From Aquificaceae bacterium (GTDB lineage: Bacteria; Aquificota; Aquificia; Aquificales; Aquificaceae): a stretch of DNA of 64,000 nt. Made by a program: the position numbers and the translations under genes. The DNA is taken from assembly GCA_027014155.1 (NCBI GenBank), contig JALWEG010000001.1:1-64000 (forward strand), written 5' to 3'. Position 1 is the first letter of the stretch; each line of letters begins with the position of its first letter. Below, in pieces: positions 40,080 to 48,992 of the stretch. The notes under the pieces were generated by a model that saw nothing but the letters and a program-made list of their open reading frames with translations, was not told the DNA's origin and ran no database searches.

Positions 40080-40882
40080 GGAAGAAGTTGCAGTAGGGTT
40101 TCTTTTAGGTCTTTCCTGTGAACCACCATATCTATCTGGCCCTTTTCAAGGAGAAACTCGGCACGCTGGAAACCTTCGGGAAGCTTCTGCTTTATGGTTT
40201 GCTCTACGACTCTGGGCCCTGCGAAGCCTATAAGTGCTTTGGGCTCTGCCAAGATCACATCTCCCAAAAAGGCGTAGCTGGCCGACACGCCACCCATGGT
40301 AGGGTCGGTTAAAACGGTTATGAAGGGGATTCCCTTTTCTCTGAGGAGTCCCACGCCCAGGGCGGTTTTAGCCATCTGCATCAGGGAAAGGATACCCTCC
40401 TGCATTCTCGCTCCGCCGGAACTGGTTATGGACACGTGGGGAATACCCCTTTCTAAAGCCCTCTCACAGGCTCTAAAGAATCTCTCCCCTACCACCGAGC
40501 CCATACTTCCGCCTATAAATTTGAAGTCTAATACGGACAGGATAAGCCTTTTCGCTCCCAGCTTGCCCTCCACCACGTAGAGGGCCTCTGTCAGACCGGA
40601 GCTTTCCTGCGCCTTCTTCAGCCTATCCTTGTAGCTCTTGGTATCTTTGAAGTTGAGGGGGTCTGTGGGCAGTATGTTCTCAAAGAGAACTTCCCTATCC
40701 TCCTGCTCAAGCAGAGAGTCAACCCGTTCTTTGGCTCCCATAGGAAAGTGGTAGTTGCATTTGGGACATACCTTCAGGTTCTTTTTAAGGTCGGGAACGT
40801 AGAGCAAGGTTTTGCAGTCGGGACACTTGGTCCAGAGGTTCTCTTGCTCTTTCTTCTTAAAGAACCTATCAAGGATACCCAT
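40076..40882 (-). CDS. accD: AccD, acetyl-CoA carboxylase carboxyltransferase beta subunit
   Basis: 268 residues. N-terminal zinc ribbon with CPDC and CPKC (about residues 20-42), then the crotonase-like core with GGSMGSVVGERF (about 123) and ITSSGGARMQEGILSLMQMA (about 152). Together with AccA it moves the carboxyl group from biotin to acetyl-CoA for fatty acid synthesis. A biotin enzyme, so bioB at the window's end is relevant. Slightly short at the C-terminus. Confidence 0.96.
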   Translation of the reverse strand: MGILDRFFKKKEQENLWTKCPDCKTLLYVPDLKKNLKVCPKCNYHFPMGAKERVDSLLEQEDREVLFENILPTDPLNFKDTKSYKDRLKKAQESSGLTEALYVVEGKLGAKRLILSVLDFKFIGGSMGSVVGERFFRACERALERGIPHVSITSSGGARMQEGILSLMQMAKTALGVGLLREKGIPFITVLTDPTMGGVSASYAFLGDVILAEPKALIGFAGPRVVEQTIKQKLPEGFQRAEFLLEKGQIDMVVHRKDLKETLLQLLP

Positions 40883-40967
40883 GACCTTATAAAGTATGGT
40901 ATCACCACTGCCTTCTTCTTCGCTTAACTACGGTCGCCATAGGTTATGCTACTCATGTTGGAGAGCC

Positions 40968-41231
40968 ATGGAAGAATCCCTTGCTCTTTTGATAGGCGTG
41001 CTCTCGGGCTTTCTGTACACGGAGCACATCTACAGACAGGCGAGAGCTTTTCCAAAAAAGAATCCTTTGCTGTCCTTCTGGATAAGGTTTGTAGCAGTTG
41101 CCATTTTAAGTATATTGCTGCTCAAAAGTTTACACCTGGAGGCATTCCTATTTTTCTCCCTCGGGTTTATCATGGCTTTATTTACGAACACTTTGAGACG
41201 GGGGCTCTTACATAGAGGCGGACTTCTGTAA
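40968..41231 (+). CDS. small membrane protein, possibly AtpR/AtpI-like
   Basis: 87 residues from ATG 40968; the frame stays open upstream to 40896 but that part looks non-coding. Three hydrophobic segments (about 4-20, 38-54, 57-72) with a short basic end ([10 protein letters not shown]). The pattern resembles small ATP synthase assembly proteins such as AtpR, but no ATP synthase genes follow; tRNA-Arg does. Weak call. Confidence 0.5.
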   Translation: MEESLALLIGVLSGFLYTEHIYRQARAFPKKNPLLSFWIRFVAVAILSILLLKSLHLEAFLFFSLGFIMALFTNTLRRGLLHRGGLL

Positions 41232-41272
41232 GACAGGTAAAGTCGTGTATAATGAATACCTCAAGTACGCGA

Positions 41273-41349
41273 GGGCCCGTAGCTCAGATGGATAGAGCAG
41301 GGGATTTCTAATCCCCAGGTCGGAGGTTCGAGTCCTCCCGGGCCCGCCA
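41273..41349 (+). tRNA. tRNA-Arg (anticodon TCT)
   Basis: A complete cloverleaf: acceptor GGGCCCG/CGGGCCC, anticodon stem GGGGA-TTTCTAA-TCCCC with TCT, T stem GGAGG-TTCGAGT-CCTCC, discriminator G and encoded CCA (41347-41349). TATAAT at 41248-41253 gives a start about 14 bp upstream. TCT reads AGA and AGG, the dominant arginine codons here. Confidence 0.98.
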
Positions 41350-41524
41350 TCAGCATTATCCCGCGAATCGCACCCGGAGAAAGTAATTGTTTACTCTTAT
41401 TCTATAAGAATTATTTTCATTTCTTAATGCGCCTATAAATAATATTTATTATCTGAACAAGACAGTTGTTATATGCTAACCTTTCTGAAAGAAAAGCATA
41501 TAAAGCCTTAAGGAGGTCCAAGGC
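41350..41524 (+). promoter_or_regulatory. regulatory region of the cytochrome oxidase operon
   Basis: 175 bp, clearly AT-rich against its surroundings. It contains a palindrome ATAAAT-AAT-ATTTAT (41435-41449), a possible -10 TTATAT near 41470, and a strong AAGGAGG ribosome site (41510-41516) for ctaE. The palindrome sits where an oxygen- or redox-responsive regulator could bind; the regulator is unknown. Confidence 0.4.
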
Positions 41525-42304
41525 ATGGCGCACGAAGTTGCTCACCACGGAGAGCACGAGGTCAGTATTTGGCCTCTGCCGGTAGGTGTAGGCGTTCTCT
41601 TAATTCCCTTAGCCATCACCGCCTTCTTTGCATGGAAGGCTCCCCTTGCAGCTCTACTTGCGGGAGGCGTAGGCTTAGCCTTGATAATCGTAGGTGCTAC
41701 GGGCTGGGCTTACGAGTTCTTCACCAAGGGCCACGACGAGGGCCACGGCTGGATAGCCATATTCTTCTTTATCATCTCCGAGATAATCATCTTCGGAACC
41801 ATGTTCGTCGCCTTCTGGATGGCGAGGGTAAACCATGCGGAGGTTTGGGTAAACAGCTGGATTCCCGAAGGTTTGAGCCTCAGTATTCCGGCGTTCCTGA
41901 CGCTCGTTCTCTGGGCTTCAAGCTTTACTATATGGAGGGCAGAGGTCGCGCTGGAACAAGGAAGCAGGTCTAAGGCTACCACTTACATACTCATAACCAT
42001 GGCTCTGGGGATACTCTTTACCGTTATGCACGTAAGCGAGTGGGTCCACCTGTGGCATCAGGGCTTTACACTCATGTCCAACATGTACGGCACGGGCTTT
42101 TACGCTCTCACCGGGATACATACCTCCCACGTTATAGTGGGCCTGATACTCCAAGCCTACGCTCTCATGTTCATACTCTCGGGCAAGATGAACGAGAAGA
42201 AGATGACCATGTTCAGCGCCACCGTAGCTTACTGGCACTTCGTTGACATAATGTGGCTCTTGGTGGCAAGCACCGCTTACGTAGTAGGTGGACTCCACAT
42301 CTGA
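41525..42304 (+). CDS. ctaE: cytochrome c oxidase subunit III
   Basis: 259 residues, seven membrane helices. A His-rich N-terminus (MAHEVAHHGEHEV) is followed by helices with the subunit III signatures FFIISEIIIFGTMFVAFW (about 76-93) and the C-terminal YWHFVDIMWLLV (about 234-245). It stabilises the catalytic core. First gene of the operon ctaE-sco-ctaC-ctaD, an order that differs from the common ctaC-ctaD-ctaE. Confidence 0.95.
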   Translation: MAHEVAHHGEHEVSIWPLPVGVGVLLIPLAITAFFAWKAPLAALLAGGVGLALIIVGATGWAYEFFTKGHDEGHGWIAIFFFIISEIIIFGTMFVAFWMARVNHAEVWVNSWIPEGLSLSIPAFLTLVLWASSFTIWRAEVALEQGSRSKATTYILITMALGILFTVMHVSEWVHLWHQGFTLMSNMYGTGFYALTGIHTSHVIVGLILQAYALMFILSGKMNEKKMTMFSATVAYWHFVDIMWLLVASTAYVVGGLHI

Positions 42305-42310
42305 GGTGCC

Positions 42311-43093
42311 ATGGGCAAGATACTGGTATTTCTCCTTATGACCCTCTGTCTGGGTATGGCCAATCCGTCCTCCTACAGGACTATTCAGGAGGACTTCTTT
42401 GACGCTCGCTATCTGAGAATAGACGAGGCCGGCCATCTGGGCAAAAGGATAGAGGACATAACCCTCTTGCTTCCGGAAGGCAAAAGGAGGCTCAGCTCCT
42501 TCTTGGGCTCAAAGCCTCTGGTGCTGATTCCTGCTTACTACACCTGCAACGGCTCGTGCCCCGTTCTGCTGAGTAAGCTGACGGATAAACTGAGCGAGCT
42601 TAAAGACGATTTCACGGTTCTGGTTCTTTCCTTTGACAGAAAGGATACTCTTCAAACCCTGAAAAGCTTCGCCGACAAGCTCCGGCAGGCTAAGGTCTCA
42701 AGGTGGAAGTTCGCCCTAATAGACCCGAAGGACATAGAGAGCTTCTCCCGCTCAACCGGATTTAGGTTCTTTTACTCTGAAAGGGACAAGAGTTTTATCC
42801 ACCCTACGACTATGATATTCGTATCTCCCGACGGGATAATAACGAGATACCTGTACGGCGTAAACCCCTCTACCGCAGACCTCAAGCTCGCCCTTTTGGA
42901 CGCCAAAAGGGAGCATATAAAGCCGAGCGAGATAGTGGACATGGCGCTGCTCATGTGCTACACCTACGACCCGAGCCGCAGTAAGTACGTAATAAATCCC
43001 CTGCTGATGTTCGGAGGGCTCGGCTTTGCCCTGGTGGGCGTGGTAGGTGCGATAGTCTTCTCTTACGGCAGAACAAATAAAGGAGGTGTTTAA
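42311..43093 (+). CDS. Sco1/SenC-like copper chaperone with C-terminal membrane anchor
   Basis: 260 residues. Signal peptide (about 1-18), thioredoxin-like core with the copper site CNGSCPVLL (about residues 79-87) and the distal histidine in KSFIHPTTMIFV (about 160), then a C-terminal membrane helix (about 233-252) instead of a lipobox. It inserts copper into CuA of the oxidase encoded on either side. Distinct from the lipoprotein Sco at 35350. Confidence 0.9.
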   Translation: MGKILVFLLMTLCLGMANPSSYRTIQEDFFDARYLRIDEAGHLGKRIEDITLLLPEGKRRLSSFLGSKPLVLIPAYYTCNGSCPVLLSKLTDKLSELKDDFTVLVLSFDRKDTLQTLKSFADKLRQAKVSRWKFALIDPKDIESFSRSTGFRFFYSERDKSFIHPTTMIFVSPDGIITRYLYGVNPSTADLKLALLDAKREHIKPSEIVDMALLMCYTYDPSRSKYVINPLLMFGGLGFALVGVVGAIVFSYGRTNKGGV

Positions 43094-43095
43094 GC

Positions 43096-43854
43096 ATGGC
43101 GCGTTTAACGGCTCTACTTTTGGGCTTGATAACCGCAGCGCTGGCCGAGGAGGTCTCTGCAAAGGATATGCCCGCGGCGCTGTGGGATACCCTGAACGAG
43201 ATATGGCTTGCTCTCTCGGTGGTCATATACCTGATCGTCGCGGTCCCCTCTCTGATTTTCATGATTAAGTACAGATATAAAAGGGGAGAAAGGGAAATGG
43301 GAGACCAGGAGCACGAGGGACACTGGGGGCTTGAGGCTCTGTGGACCATAGTCCCCTTAATAGTGGTCATCTATCTGGCAACCCACGGCTTTGCCATATT
43401 CAAGGAGATGAGAACTCCCCCAAAGGACGCCTTGGAGATTAAGGTAACGGCCTTCATGTGGGGTTGGGAGTTTGAGTATCCCAACGGCAAGAAGGTTTAC
43501 GCCTTCTTCAAGCAGGACAAAGATGCGGTCAAAGGCTATCGGGCGCAGGAATTTGAGAAGCCCTTGCTGCCCGTAGGCAGGCCCATAAAGGTGAACCTGA
43601 CTTCCAAGGACGTGATTCACGCCTTCTATCTAAGGCCCGCCAAGGTGGTTCAGGACGCCGTTCCCGGCAGAAATACCTATCTGTGGTTTCAGGTAAACGA
43701 GGCCGGAGAGTACTGGGTGTTCTGCAGAGAATACTGCGGCACATGGCACTCAAGGATGTTTGCCAAGATAAAGTTCGTGCCCGAGACCGAGTTCAATAAC
43801 TGGCTCGGGGGCAAAACCGCCTTGAAAAAAACCGATGAAGGAGGTGCGCTCTGA
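43096..43854 (+). CDS. ctaC: cytochrome c oxidase subunit II
   Basis: 252 residues. Signal sequence, two membrane helices (about 35-60 and 77-98), then the periplasmic cupredoxin. The CuA site is intact: histidine in KDVIHAFYLRP, then CREYCGTWHSRM (cysteines, His and Met). No C-terminal cytochrome c domain, so it is an aa3-type, not caa3-type, subunit. A GGAGG site overlaps the end of sco; its stop overlaps ctaD. Confidence 0.96.
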   Translation: MARLTALLLGLITAALAEEVSAKDMPAALWDTLNEIWLALSVVIYLIVAVPSLIFMIKYRYKRGEREMGDQEHEGHWGLEALWTIVPLIVVIYLATHGFAIFKEMRTPPKDALEIKVTAFMWGWEFEYPNGKKVYAFFKQDKDAVKGYRAQEFEKPLLPVGRPIKVNLTSKDVIHAFYLRPAKVVQDAVPGRNTYLWFQVNEAGEYWVFCREYCGTWHSRMFAKIKFVPETEFNNWLGGKTALKKTDEGGAL

Positions 43855-45458
43855 TGAGAGAGGCGATTCACATAGAGAAGCCTTGGTTTTCAGCGTCGCT
43901 TAAGGAGTGGATATTCACCACCGACCACAAGAAGATAGGAATCATGTACGGGATTACCTCTTTAGTGTTCTTTATCGTAGGTGGAATAATGGCTCTGGGT
44001 ATGAGAGTGGAGCTATTTAACCCCGGCACCCAGCACGTTTCTCCCGATACCTACAACTACTTCTTGACGGTTCACGGAGCGCTCATGCTCTTGTGGTGGG
44101 CTATAGGAATCTGGGGAGCCTTCGCCAACTTCCTCATACCTCTGATGATAGGAGCCAGAGATGTGGCCTTTCCGAGATTAAACGCCTTGGGCTACTGGAC
44201 CTTTTTCGCCGCAAGCGTGATAGCTCTGATAACGTTGATACCGGGCAATCAAATAATGCACATGTGGACGGGATACCCGCCCTACTCTGCCAACCCCAAC
44301 TCCGGGCTTACCGCTCTCTTCGTCTTTATATGGCACCTGACGGGTGCGGCCTCCATAATGGGTGCCATAAACTTCCTGACCACCGTAGTGAGAATGAGGG
44401 CTCCCGGCATAGGCTTCTTTAATATGAACCTGTTCCTGCACGGCGTATCGTCCATGAACCTCATACAGCTCTTGGGAATACCCTCCATCGCTGGCGCCGT
44501 CACCATGCTGTTCCTTGACACCTACGTTGGCACCAACTTCTTCAACCCCGCCAAAGGAGGGGACCCAATCCTTTATCAAAACCTCTTCTGGTTTTACTCC
44601 CACCCGGCGGTTTACGTCATGGTTCTGCCCGCCTTTGGGGTAATATCCGAGATAGTGTCCACCTTTGCCAGAAAACCCATATTCGGCTACAAGTCCATGG
44701 TGGTCGCTATATGGGCGATAGCTCTCGTGGGCTTCATGGTTTGGACTCACCACATGTTCGTCTCGGGAATTCCCGACTGGGTGAAGATACTCATGTCCTA
44801 CACCACGGTGTTGATAGGAGTTCCCACCGGAATCAAGATATTCAACTGGGTAGGGACCCTCTACAGGGGAGCCGTGGTCTATAAAACTCCCATGCTCTAC
44901 GCTCTGGGAGCCATACTCATGTTCCTGATAGGTGGACTTACGGGAATACCCCTCGGACTACCGGCCTTTGACATAGCGGTTCACGACTCTTACTTCGTGG
45001 TGGGACACTTCCATTACGTTCTGGGTATGGCTGTTACCCTCGCAGCCTTCGGGGGGTTCTTCTACTGGTGGCCTAAGGTGACGGGTAGAATGTATTCAGA
45101 AGCCTTGGGCAAGTTGAGCTTCTGGACTATAATCGTCGGTTCCAACGTTCTATACTTCCCCCAGCTGATAGTAGGTCTCAGCGGCATGCCCAGGAGGTAT
45201 TACGACTACCCCGTGATAGGCGAGTGGATAACCCTCCACCAGATTCAGACGGTGGGAGCCTTCGTACTCGCCTTCGGAATTCTTTTGGGGATTATAGCTC
45301 TCATAAAAGGTACCTTAAGCGGAGAGAAGGCGCCTGCCAACCCGTGGATGAGCAACTCTTTGGAATGGAGGCTCCCTTCACCACCACCACCCCACAACTT
45401 TGACGAACCTCCCAAGGTAGAGAAGGACTACTGCCCCCACGGATACTGTAAGTTTTAA
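43854..45458 (+). CDS. ctaD: cytochrome c oxidase subunit I (A2-type heme-copper oxidase)
   Basis: 534 residues, twelve membrane helices. Low-spin heme ligand in FLTVHGALMLLWW, CuB histidines in FWFYSHPAVYVMVLP and WTHHMFVSG, and heme a3/a ligands in VVGHFHYVLGMAV. The YSHPAV form, lacking the glutamate of HPEVY, marks the A2 branch of oxidases. It reduces O2 to water with proton pumping. The operon ends at the hairpin 45479. Confidence 0.97.
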   Translation: MREAIHIEKPWFSASLKEWIFTTDHKKIGIMYGITSLVFFIVGGIMALGMRVELFNPGTQHVSPDTYNYFLTVHGALMLLWWAIGIWGAFANFLIPLMIGARDVAFPRLNALGYWTFFAASVIALITLIPGNQIMHMWTGYPPYSANPNSGLTALFVFIWHLTGAASIMGAINFLTTVVRMRAPGIGFFNMNLFLHGVSSMNLIQLLGIPSIAGAVTMLFLDTYVGTNFFNPAKGGDPILYQNLFWFYSHPAVYVMVLPAFGVISEIVSTFARKPIFGYKSMVVAIWAIALVGFMVWTHHMFVSGIPDWVKILMSYTTVLIGVPTGIKIFNWVGTLYRGAVVYKTPMLYALGAILMFLIGGLTGIPLGLPAFDIAVHDSYFVVGHFHYVLGMAVTLAAFGGFFYWWPKVTGRMYSEALGKLSFWTIIVGSNVLYFPQLIVGLSGMPRRYYDYPVIGEWITLHQIQTVGAFVLAFGILLGIIALIKGTLSGEKAPANPWMSNSLEWRLPSPPPPHNFDEPPKVEKDYCPHGYCKF

Positions 45459-45478
45459 TTTCAGGTTAATTTAAACTG

Positions 45479-45499
45479 AGCCCCCTTCGGGGGCTTTTT
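45479..45499 (+). terminator. intrinsic terminator of the oxidase operon
   Basis: AGCCCCC, TTC loop, GGGGGCT, then TTTTT. The strongest intrinsic terminator in the window. It separates the oxidase operon from ctaA-ctaB. Confidence 0.92.
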
Positions 45500-45557
45500 C
45501 TTTGATATACTTTTTTGACGATTTTTATCCTTTCTTTAATCGCTATAGGAGTTTGAA

Positions 45558-46439
45558 ATGGCCAGAAAGCTTCTGCTCGCCACCGTAATCATAACTTACA
45601 TACTCATGGTGTTCGGAGGAATAGTCACCTCTACCGGTTCGGGTTTGGGCTGTCCGGACTGGCCCCTATGCCACGGCCAGCTGCTCCCCTTCCAGATGAA
45701 GGAGGAAATTCCCACTCCACCGGCTCCCATGGTGGTGAAGACGGAACTCCAACCCTGGATAGAGCAGACCCACAGGATACTGGGAGGGCTTGCGGGACTG
45801 CTCATGATAGCCTCGCTGGTTTCGGTCTGGAGGTTGGGGGGCTTTCCCAAGAAGGCTATGCTCTGGGTCTTCTTCATGTTAATCTTAGAAGCCCTTTTGG
45901 GCATGAGGGTGGTTATAACCGAGTCCCCACTCCTTAAGGAGTTTCTCCACTACGTCTATACGACCTCACACTTAATTCTCTCCGTAATAATCCTCTCAGG
46001 ACTCGTTTTGGCGCACTACGCCGCCTCCGCCAAGGAAGCAAAGAGCAGGATTCCCTTCTCGGAGGCCTTCTACCTTCTGATAATGCTTCAGGTGCTCATA
46101 GGGATACTGGTCAGGTACGTGAAGGCCGCCGACTTCAACACCTTCGCATACTTTCTCCACGTAGTTTATGCCATGGGGCTGGTGATATTCACCCTCTACC
46201 TGATGGTAAAGAGCTTCAGCAGATACACTCTAATCACCTTCCTGCTGGTATCCGCCCAAATTGTCGCAGGAGTTGCCACGATAATAACCAAGTTCTTCCT
46301 CCCGGTTCTATTCTTCCACATAGCCATAGGATTCCTATTGGTTATATGGGCCTCCTACATGGTTGCACCCGAGCTTTTAAAGGGTAAGATATTAGAGGGT
46401 GGTGAAGAAGCTCAGGGAGAGGAAGTAAAGGCATGGTAA
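45558..46439 (+). CDS. ctaA: CtaA, heme A synthase
   Basis: 293 residues, eight membrane helices in two similar halves. Typical GGIVTSTGSGLGCPDWPLCHG (about residues 21-41) with the cysteine pair, EQTHRILGGLAG (about 73) for one heme ligand, and FHIAIGFLLVIW near the end. It oxidises the C8 methyl of heme O to make heme A for the oxidase upstream. It overlaps ctaB by 7 bp. Confidence 0.95.
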   Translation: MARKLLLATVIITYILMVFGGIVTSTGSGLGCPDWPLCHGQLLPFQMKEEIPTPPAPMVVKTELQPWIEQTHRILGGLAGLLMIASLVSVWRLGGFPKKAMLWVFFMLILEALLGMRVVITESPLLKEFLHYVYTTSHLILSVIILSGLVLAHYAASAKEAKSRIPFSEAFYLLIMLQVLIGILVRYVKAADFNTFAYFLHVVYAMGLVIFTLYLMVKSFSRYTLITFLLVSAQIVAGVATIITKFFLPVLFFHIAIGFLLVIWASYMVAPELLKGKILEGGEEAQGEEVKAW

Positions 46440-47314
46440 GTAAAACCGCAACCTACACCTCACTCCTCAGAGAGTATCTGCTCCTTACAAAGCCCGGCGT
46501 GGTGATGCTGGTTTTGATTACAACCTTGGGCGGTATGTATATAGGTGCCAAAGGCAATTTAGACCCTCAATTGGTGCCTTGGACCTTGATAGGAACGGGG
46601 CTCGCGGCCGCCGGTTCTGCGGTTCTCAACATGGTGTTTGACAGGGACATAGACAAGGTTATGGAGAGGACCTCAGAGCGTCCCCTTCCCAAGGGAACCG
46701 TTAACACCCAGGTGGCGGTGGTTTTCGGCTTAGGGTTAATCCTTCTTTCCTTCATAGTGTTGATAACCTTTGTAAACCTGCTTTCGGCCTTCCTTGCCAT
46801 GCTGGCCTCCTTCTCCTACGTGGTGATTTATACCATGCTCCTCAAGAGGAGAACTCCCATAGCTACGGAGATAGGAGGCATATCGGGAGCATTGCCCCCG
46901 GTGATAGGCTACGCTGCCGCCACGGGACAGATAGACCTGAAGGCTCTGGTACTATTTCTGATAATGTTCATGTGGCAACCACCCCACTTCTGGGCTTTGG
47001 CGATAAAGTACAAGGACGACTACAGAAAGGCCGGCGTGCCTACGCTGCCGGTATCAAGGGGCGTGTTCATTACCAAGGTAAAGACCTTACTTTACACAGC
47101 CTCTTTACTCCCCTTAAGCGTTCTACCCTATGTTCTGGGAATGGTAGGGCACGTATACCTCGTGGTGGCTTCTGCCTTGAGCGTGGTTTACATACTTCTT
47201 ACCTTAAAGTTTCTCTTCTCCAAAAGGGAAGAGGGGATAAAGCTCTTTCTCTTCTCCATAATCTACCTTTCTGCTATTTTCGGGCTCTTCATAGTGGACC
47301 TGGTAAAAGCTTGA
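46433..47314 (+). CDS. ctaB: CtaB, protoheme IX farnesyltransferase (heme O synthase)
   Basis: 293 residues, UbiA superfamily with about nine membrane helices. The two Asp-rich motifs are NMVFDRDIDKVMERTSERPL (about 64-83) and KYKDDYRKAGVPTLP (about 190-204), and MWQPPHFWALA is typical of CtaB. It adds a farnesyl group to protoheme. The next gene begins 1 bp after its stop. Confidence 0.96.
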   Translation: MVSKTATYTSLLREYLLLTKPGVVMLVLITTLGGMYIGAKGNLDPQLVPWTLIGTGLAAAGSAVLNMVFDRDIDKVMERTSERPLPKGTVNTQVAVVFGLGLILLSFIVLITFVNLLSAFLAMLASFSYVVIYTMLLKRRTPIATEIGGISGALPPVIGYAAATGQIDLKALVLFLIMFMWQPPHFWALAIKYKDDYRKAGVPTLPVSRGVFITKVKTLLYTASLLPLSVLPYVLGMVGHVYLVVASALSVVYILLTLKFLFSKREEGIKLFLFSIIYLSAIFGLFIVDLVKA

Positions 47315-47315
47315 G

Positions 47316-48569
47316 ATGAGAGCGTGGTTTCTACTCTTCGTCCTATCCATAGGTGCGGGGGGTTCCTTCGCCCTACTGGTGGCTTTGAGTAGAACTCCGG
47401 TTCTTGAAAGATTCTTCCCTCCCAACTACTTTTACCACGCCCTCGTTGGACACGTAGATTTGGCGCTCATAATGGGCCTCATATCCTTCCTGATAGCTCT
47501 GTGGCACTGGGTCTTTGAAGAGGAAGGCGGCCTGTCAGAAAAGCTCCTTGCCTACGCGGGAACATTTTTAGTATTTATCACCGCTCTGCTCGCTCTGGGA
47601 CAGCCCGTTCATAACAACTACGTTCCCACCATAGTCTATCCCACCTTCTTTCTCGGACTGCTTTTGTATCTCATGGCTATGCTCTTGGTCTCTTTGAGAT
47701 TCTCCAGCTACATGCCGGAGACGTTTTCCACCACCTCCGCGGGTAGGTTCTTCCTCTCGGTTTCCGTACTCGTATCCTTTATAACGGTCATAACCTTCCT
47801 GCTCTCTGTGGTGAAGATAAAGTATATGGAAGAGCTGTATCTCTTCTTTGAGAAGCTCTTCTGGATTCCCGGCCACGTTCACCAGTTCGTAAACGCCCTT
47901 CTTCTCTTGAGCTGTTGGTATCTGATTCTGAAGGTTTCCGGCAGGGATACAGAGTTGAGATTCAGGTACCTAAACTACCTGCTGGTACTCTTCCCACTTT
48001 TGCTGGCTCTAACTCAGCTGATAATCTCAGACCCCATATCGCCGCAGGCGAAGTTCATAACTACGGTCGCTTACGCCGTAGGCATAGGTATTCCCACCTT
48101 GGTCAACGGAGGCTTTATCCTCTACAGGCTGGGGAAGGAGACGGGATTTTACGAGAACACCTTAAGGATATCAATACTACTCTACTTCATCGGAGCCGGC
48201 ATGGGATACTTGGGCGTGGGCACAGACCTGCGGGTCCCGGCACACTATCACACGGTAATAGGCAGCATACTGCTGAGCGTGATGGTGCTTACCTACCACC
48301 TGCTAAGGGAGCTTGGTTACAGAAGGGGGGAGCTGCCCAAGGTGGTCAAGCTCCAGCCTTACCTCTACGGTCTGGGTATGTTCCTGTTCGTTATGGGTCT
48401 CTTCTGGGCAGGGGTGCTCGGAGCGCCGAGGAAGACGCCCGGTGTGGCTTACATAGACTCTCCTCTCCTCATGGCCTACATGGCGCTTATGGGACTGGGT
48501 TCGGTGCTTTCCGTGCTCGGAGGTGTCATATTTGTTTTATACTCTTTGTATTCGGTTCTCAGGAGGTAG
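47316..48569 (+). CDS. divergent heme-copper oxidase subunit I-like membrane protein
   Basis: 417 residues, about twelve membrane helices. Several histidines align with subunit I ligands: ALVGHVDLALIMG (His46, low-spin heme position), KLFWIPGHVHQFVNAL (His187, where oxidases have FWFYSHPAVY) and VPAHYHTVIGSIL (His310 and His312, where they have VGHFHYVLG). The HH pair that completes CuB in ctaD (WTHHMF) has no counterpart, and the cross-linked tyrosine position is altered. So heme binding looks possible but normal O2 reduction does not. Lying behind ctaAB it may be a heme-handling or NO-related protein; function unknown. Confidence 0.7.
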   Translation: MRAWFLLFVLSIGAGGSFALLVALSRTPVLERFFPPNYFYHALVGHVDLALIMGLISFLIALWHWVFEEEGGLSEKLLAYAGTFLVFITALLALGQPVHNNYVPTIVYPTFFLGLLLYLMAMLLVSLRFSSYMPETFSTTSAGRFFLSVSVLVSFITVITFLLSVVKIKYMEELYLFFEKLFWIPGHVHQFVNALLLLSCWYLILKVSGRDTELRFRYLNYLLVLFPLLLALTQLIISDPISPQAKFITTVAYAVGIGIPTLVNGGFILYRLGKETGFYENTLRISILLYFIGAGMGYLGVGTDLRVPAHYHTVIGSILLSVMVLTYHLLRELGYRRGELPKVVKLQPYLYGLGMFLFVMGLFWAGVLGAPRKTPGVAYIDSPLLMAYMALMGLGSVLSVLGGVIFVLYSLYSVLRR

Positions 48570-48572
48570 AAG

Positions 48573-48986
48573 ATGGCCGACGTAGCTCACAAAGACGACG
48601 CTTACGAGGCTCTGAAAGAGGCGAAAGTGGTAGCGGTGATAGGTATATCTCCCAAGAAAGAGAGGCCTTCTTACTGGACTACCGAAAAGGTAATAAACAA
48701 GGGCAAGCATAAGGTATATCTCGTAAATCCCAGATACGCCGGAGAGAAGATATTCGGCATAGAAGTCCTTCCCTCTTTGAAGGACGTCCCGGAACCGATA
48801 GACATAGTCAACGTATACAGAAATCCGGCCCATGCCGAACCCATAGTCCAGGAGGCCATAGAGGTGGGTGCAAAGGTGGTGTGGTTCCAGCCCGGAGCAG
48901 AGAACTACGAGGTGATAGAGAAATATAAGGACAAGATAAAGTTCGTTTACGAAGCCTGCATAGGTGTGGAATCCAGCTACCTTTAG
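48573..48986 (+). CDS. CoA-binding (YccU-like) protein
   Basis: 137 residues. A single Rossmann-like CoA-binding domain: AKVVAVIGISPKKERPSYW (about 18-36), KVYLVNPRYAGEKIFG, a central IDIVNVYRNP and WFQPGAEN. The family binds CoA or nucleotides, with no settled role. It is the last gene of the ctaA operon, 3 bp after the oxidase-like protein, and converges on thpR. Confidence 0.85.
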   Translation: MADVAHKDDAYEALKEAKVVAVIGISPKKERPSYWTTEKVINKGKHKVYLVNPRYAGEKIFGIEVLPSLKDVPEPIDIVNVYRNPAHAEPIVQEAIEVGAKVVWFQPGAENYEVIEKYKDKIKFVYEACIGVESSYL

Positions 48987-48992
48987 CGGGCC

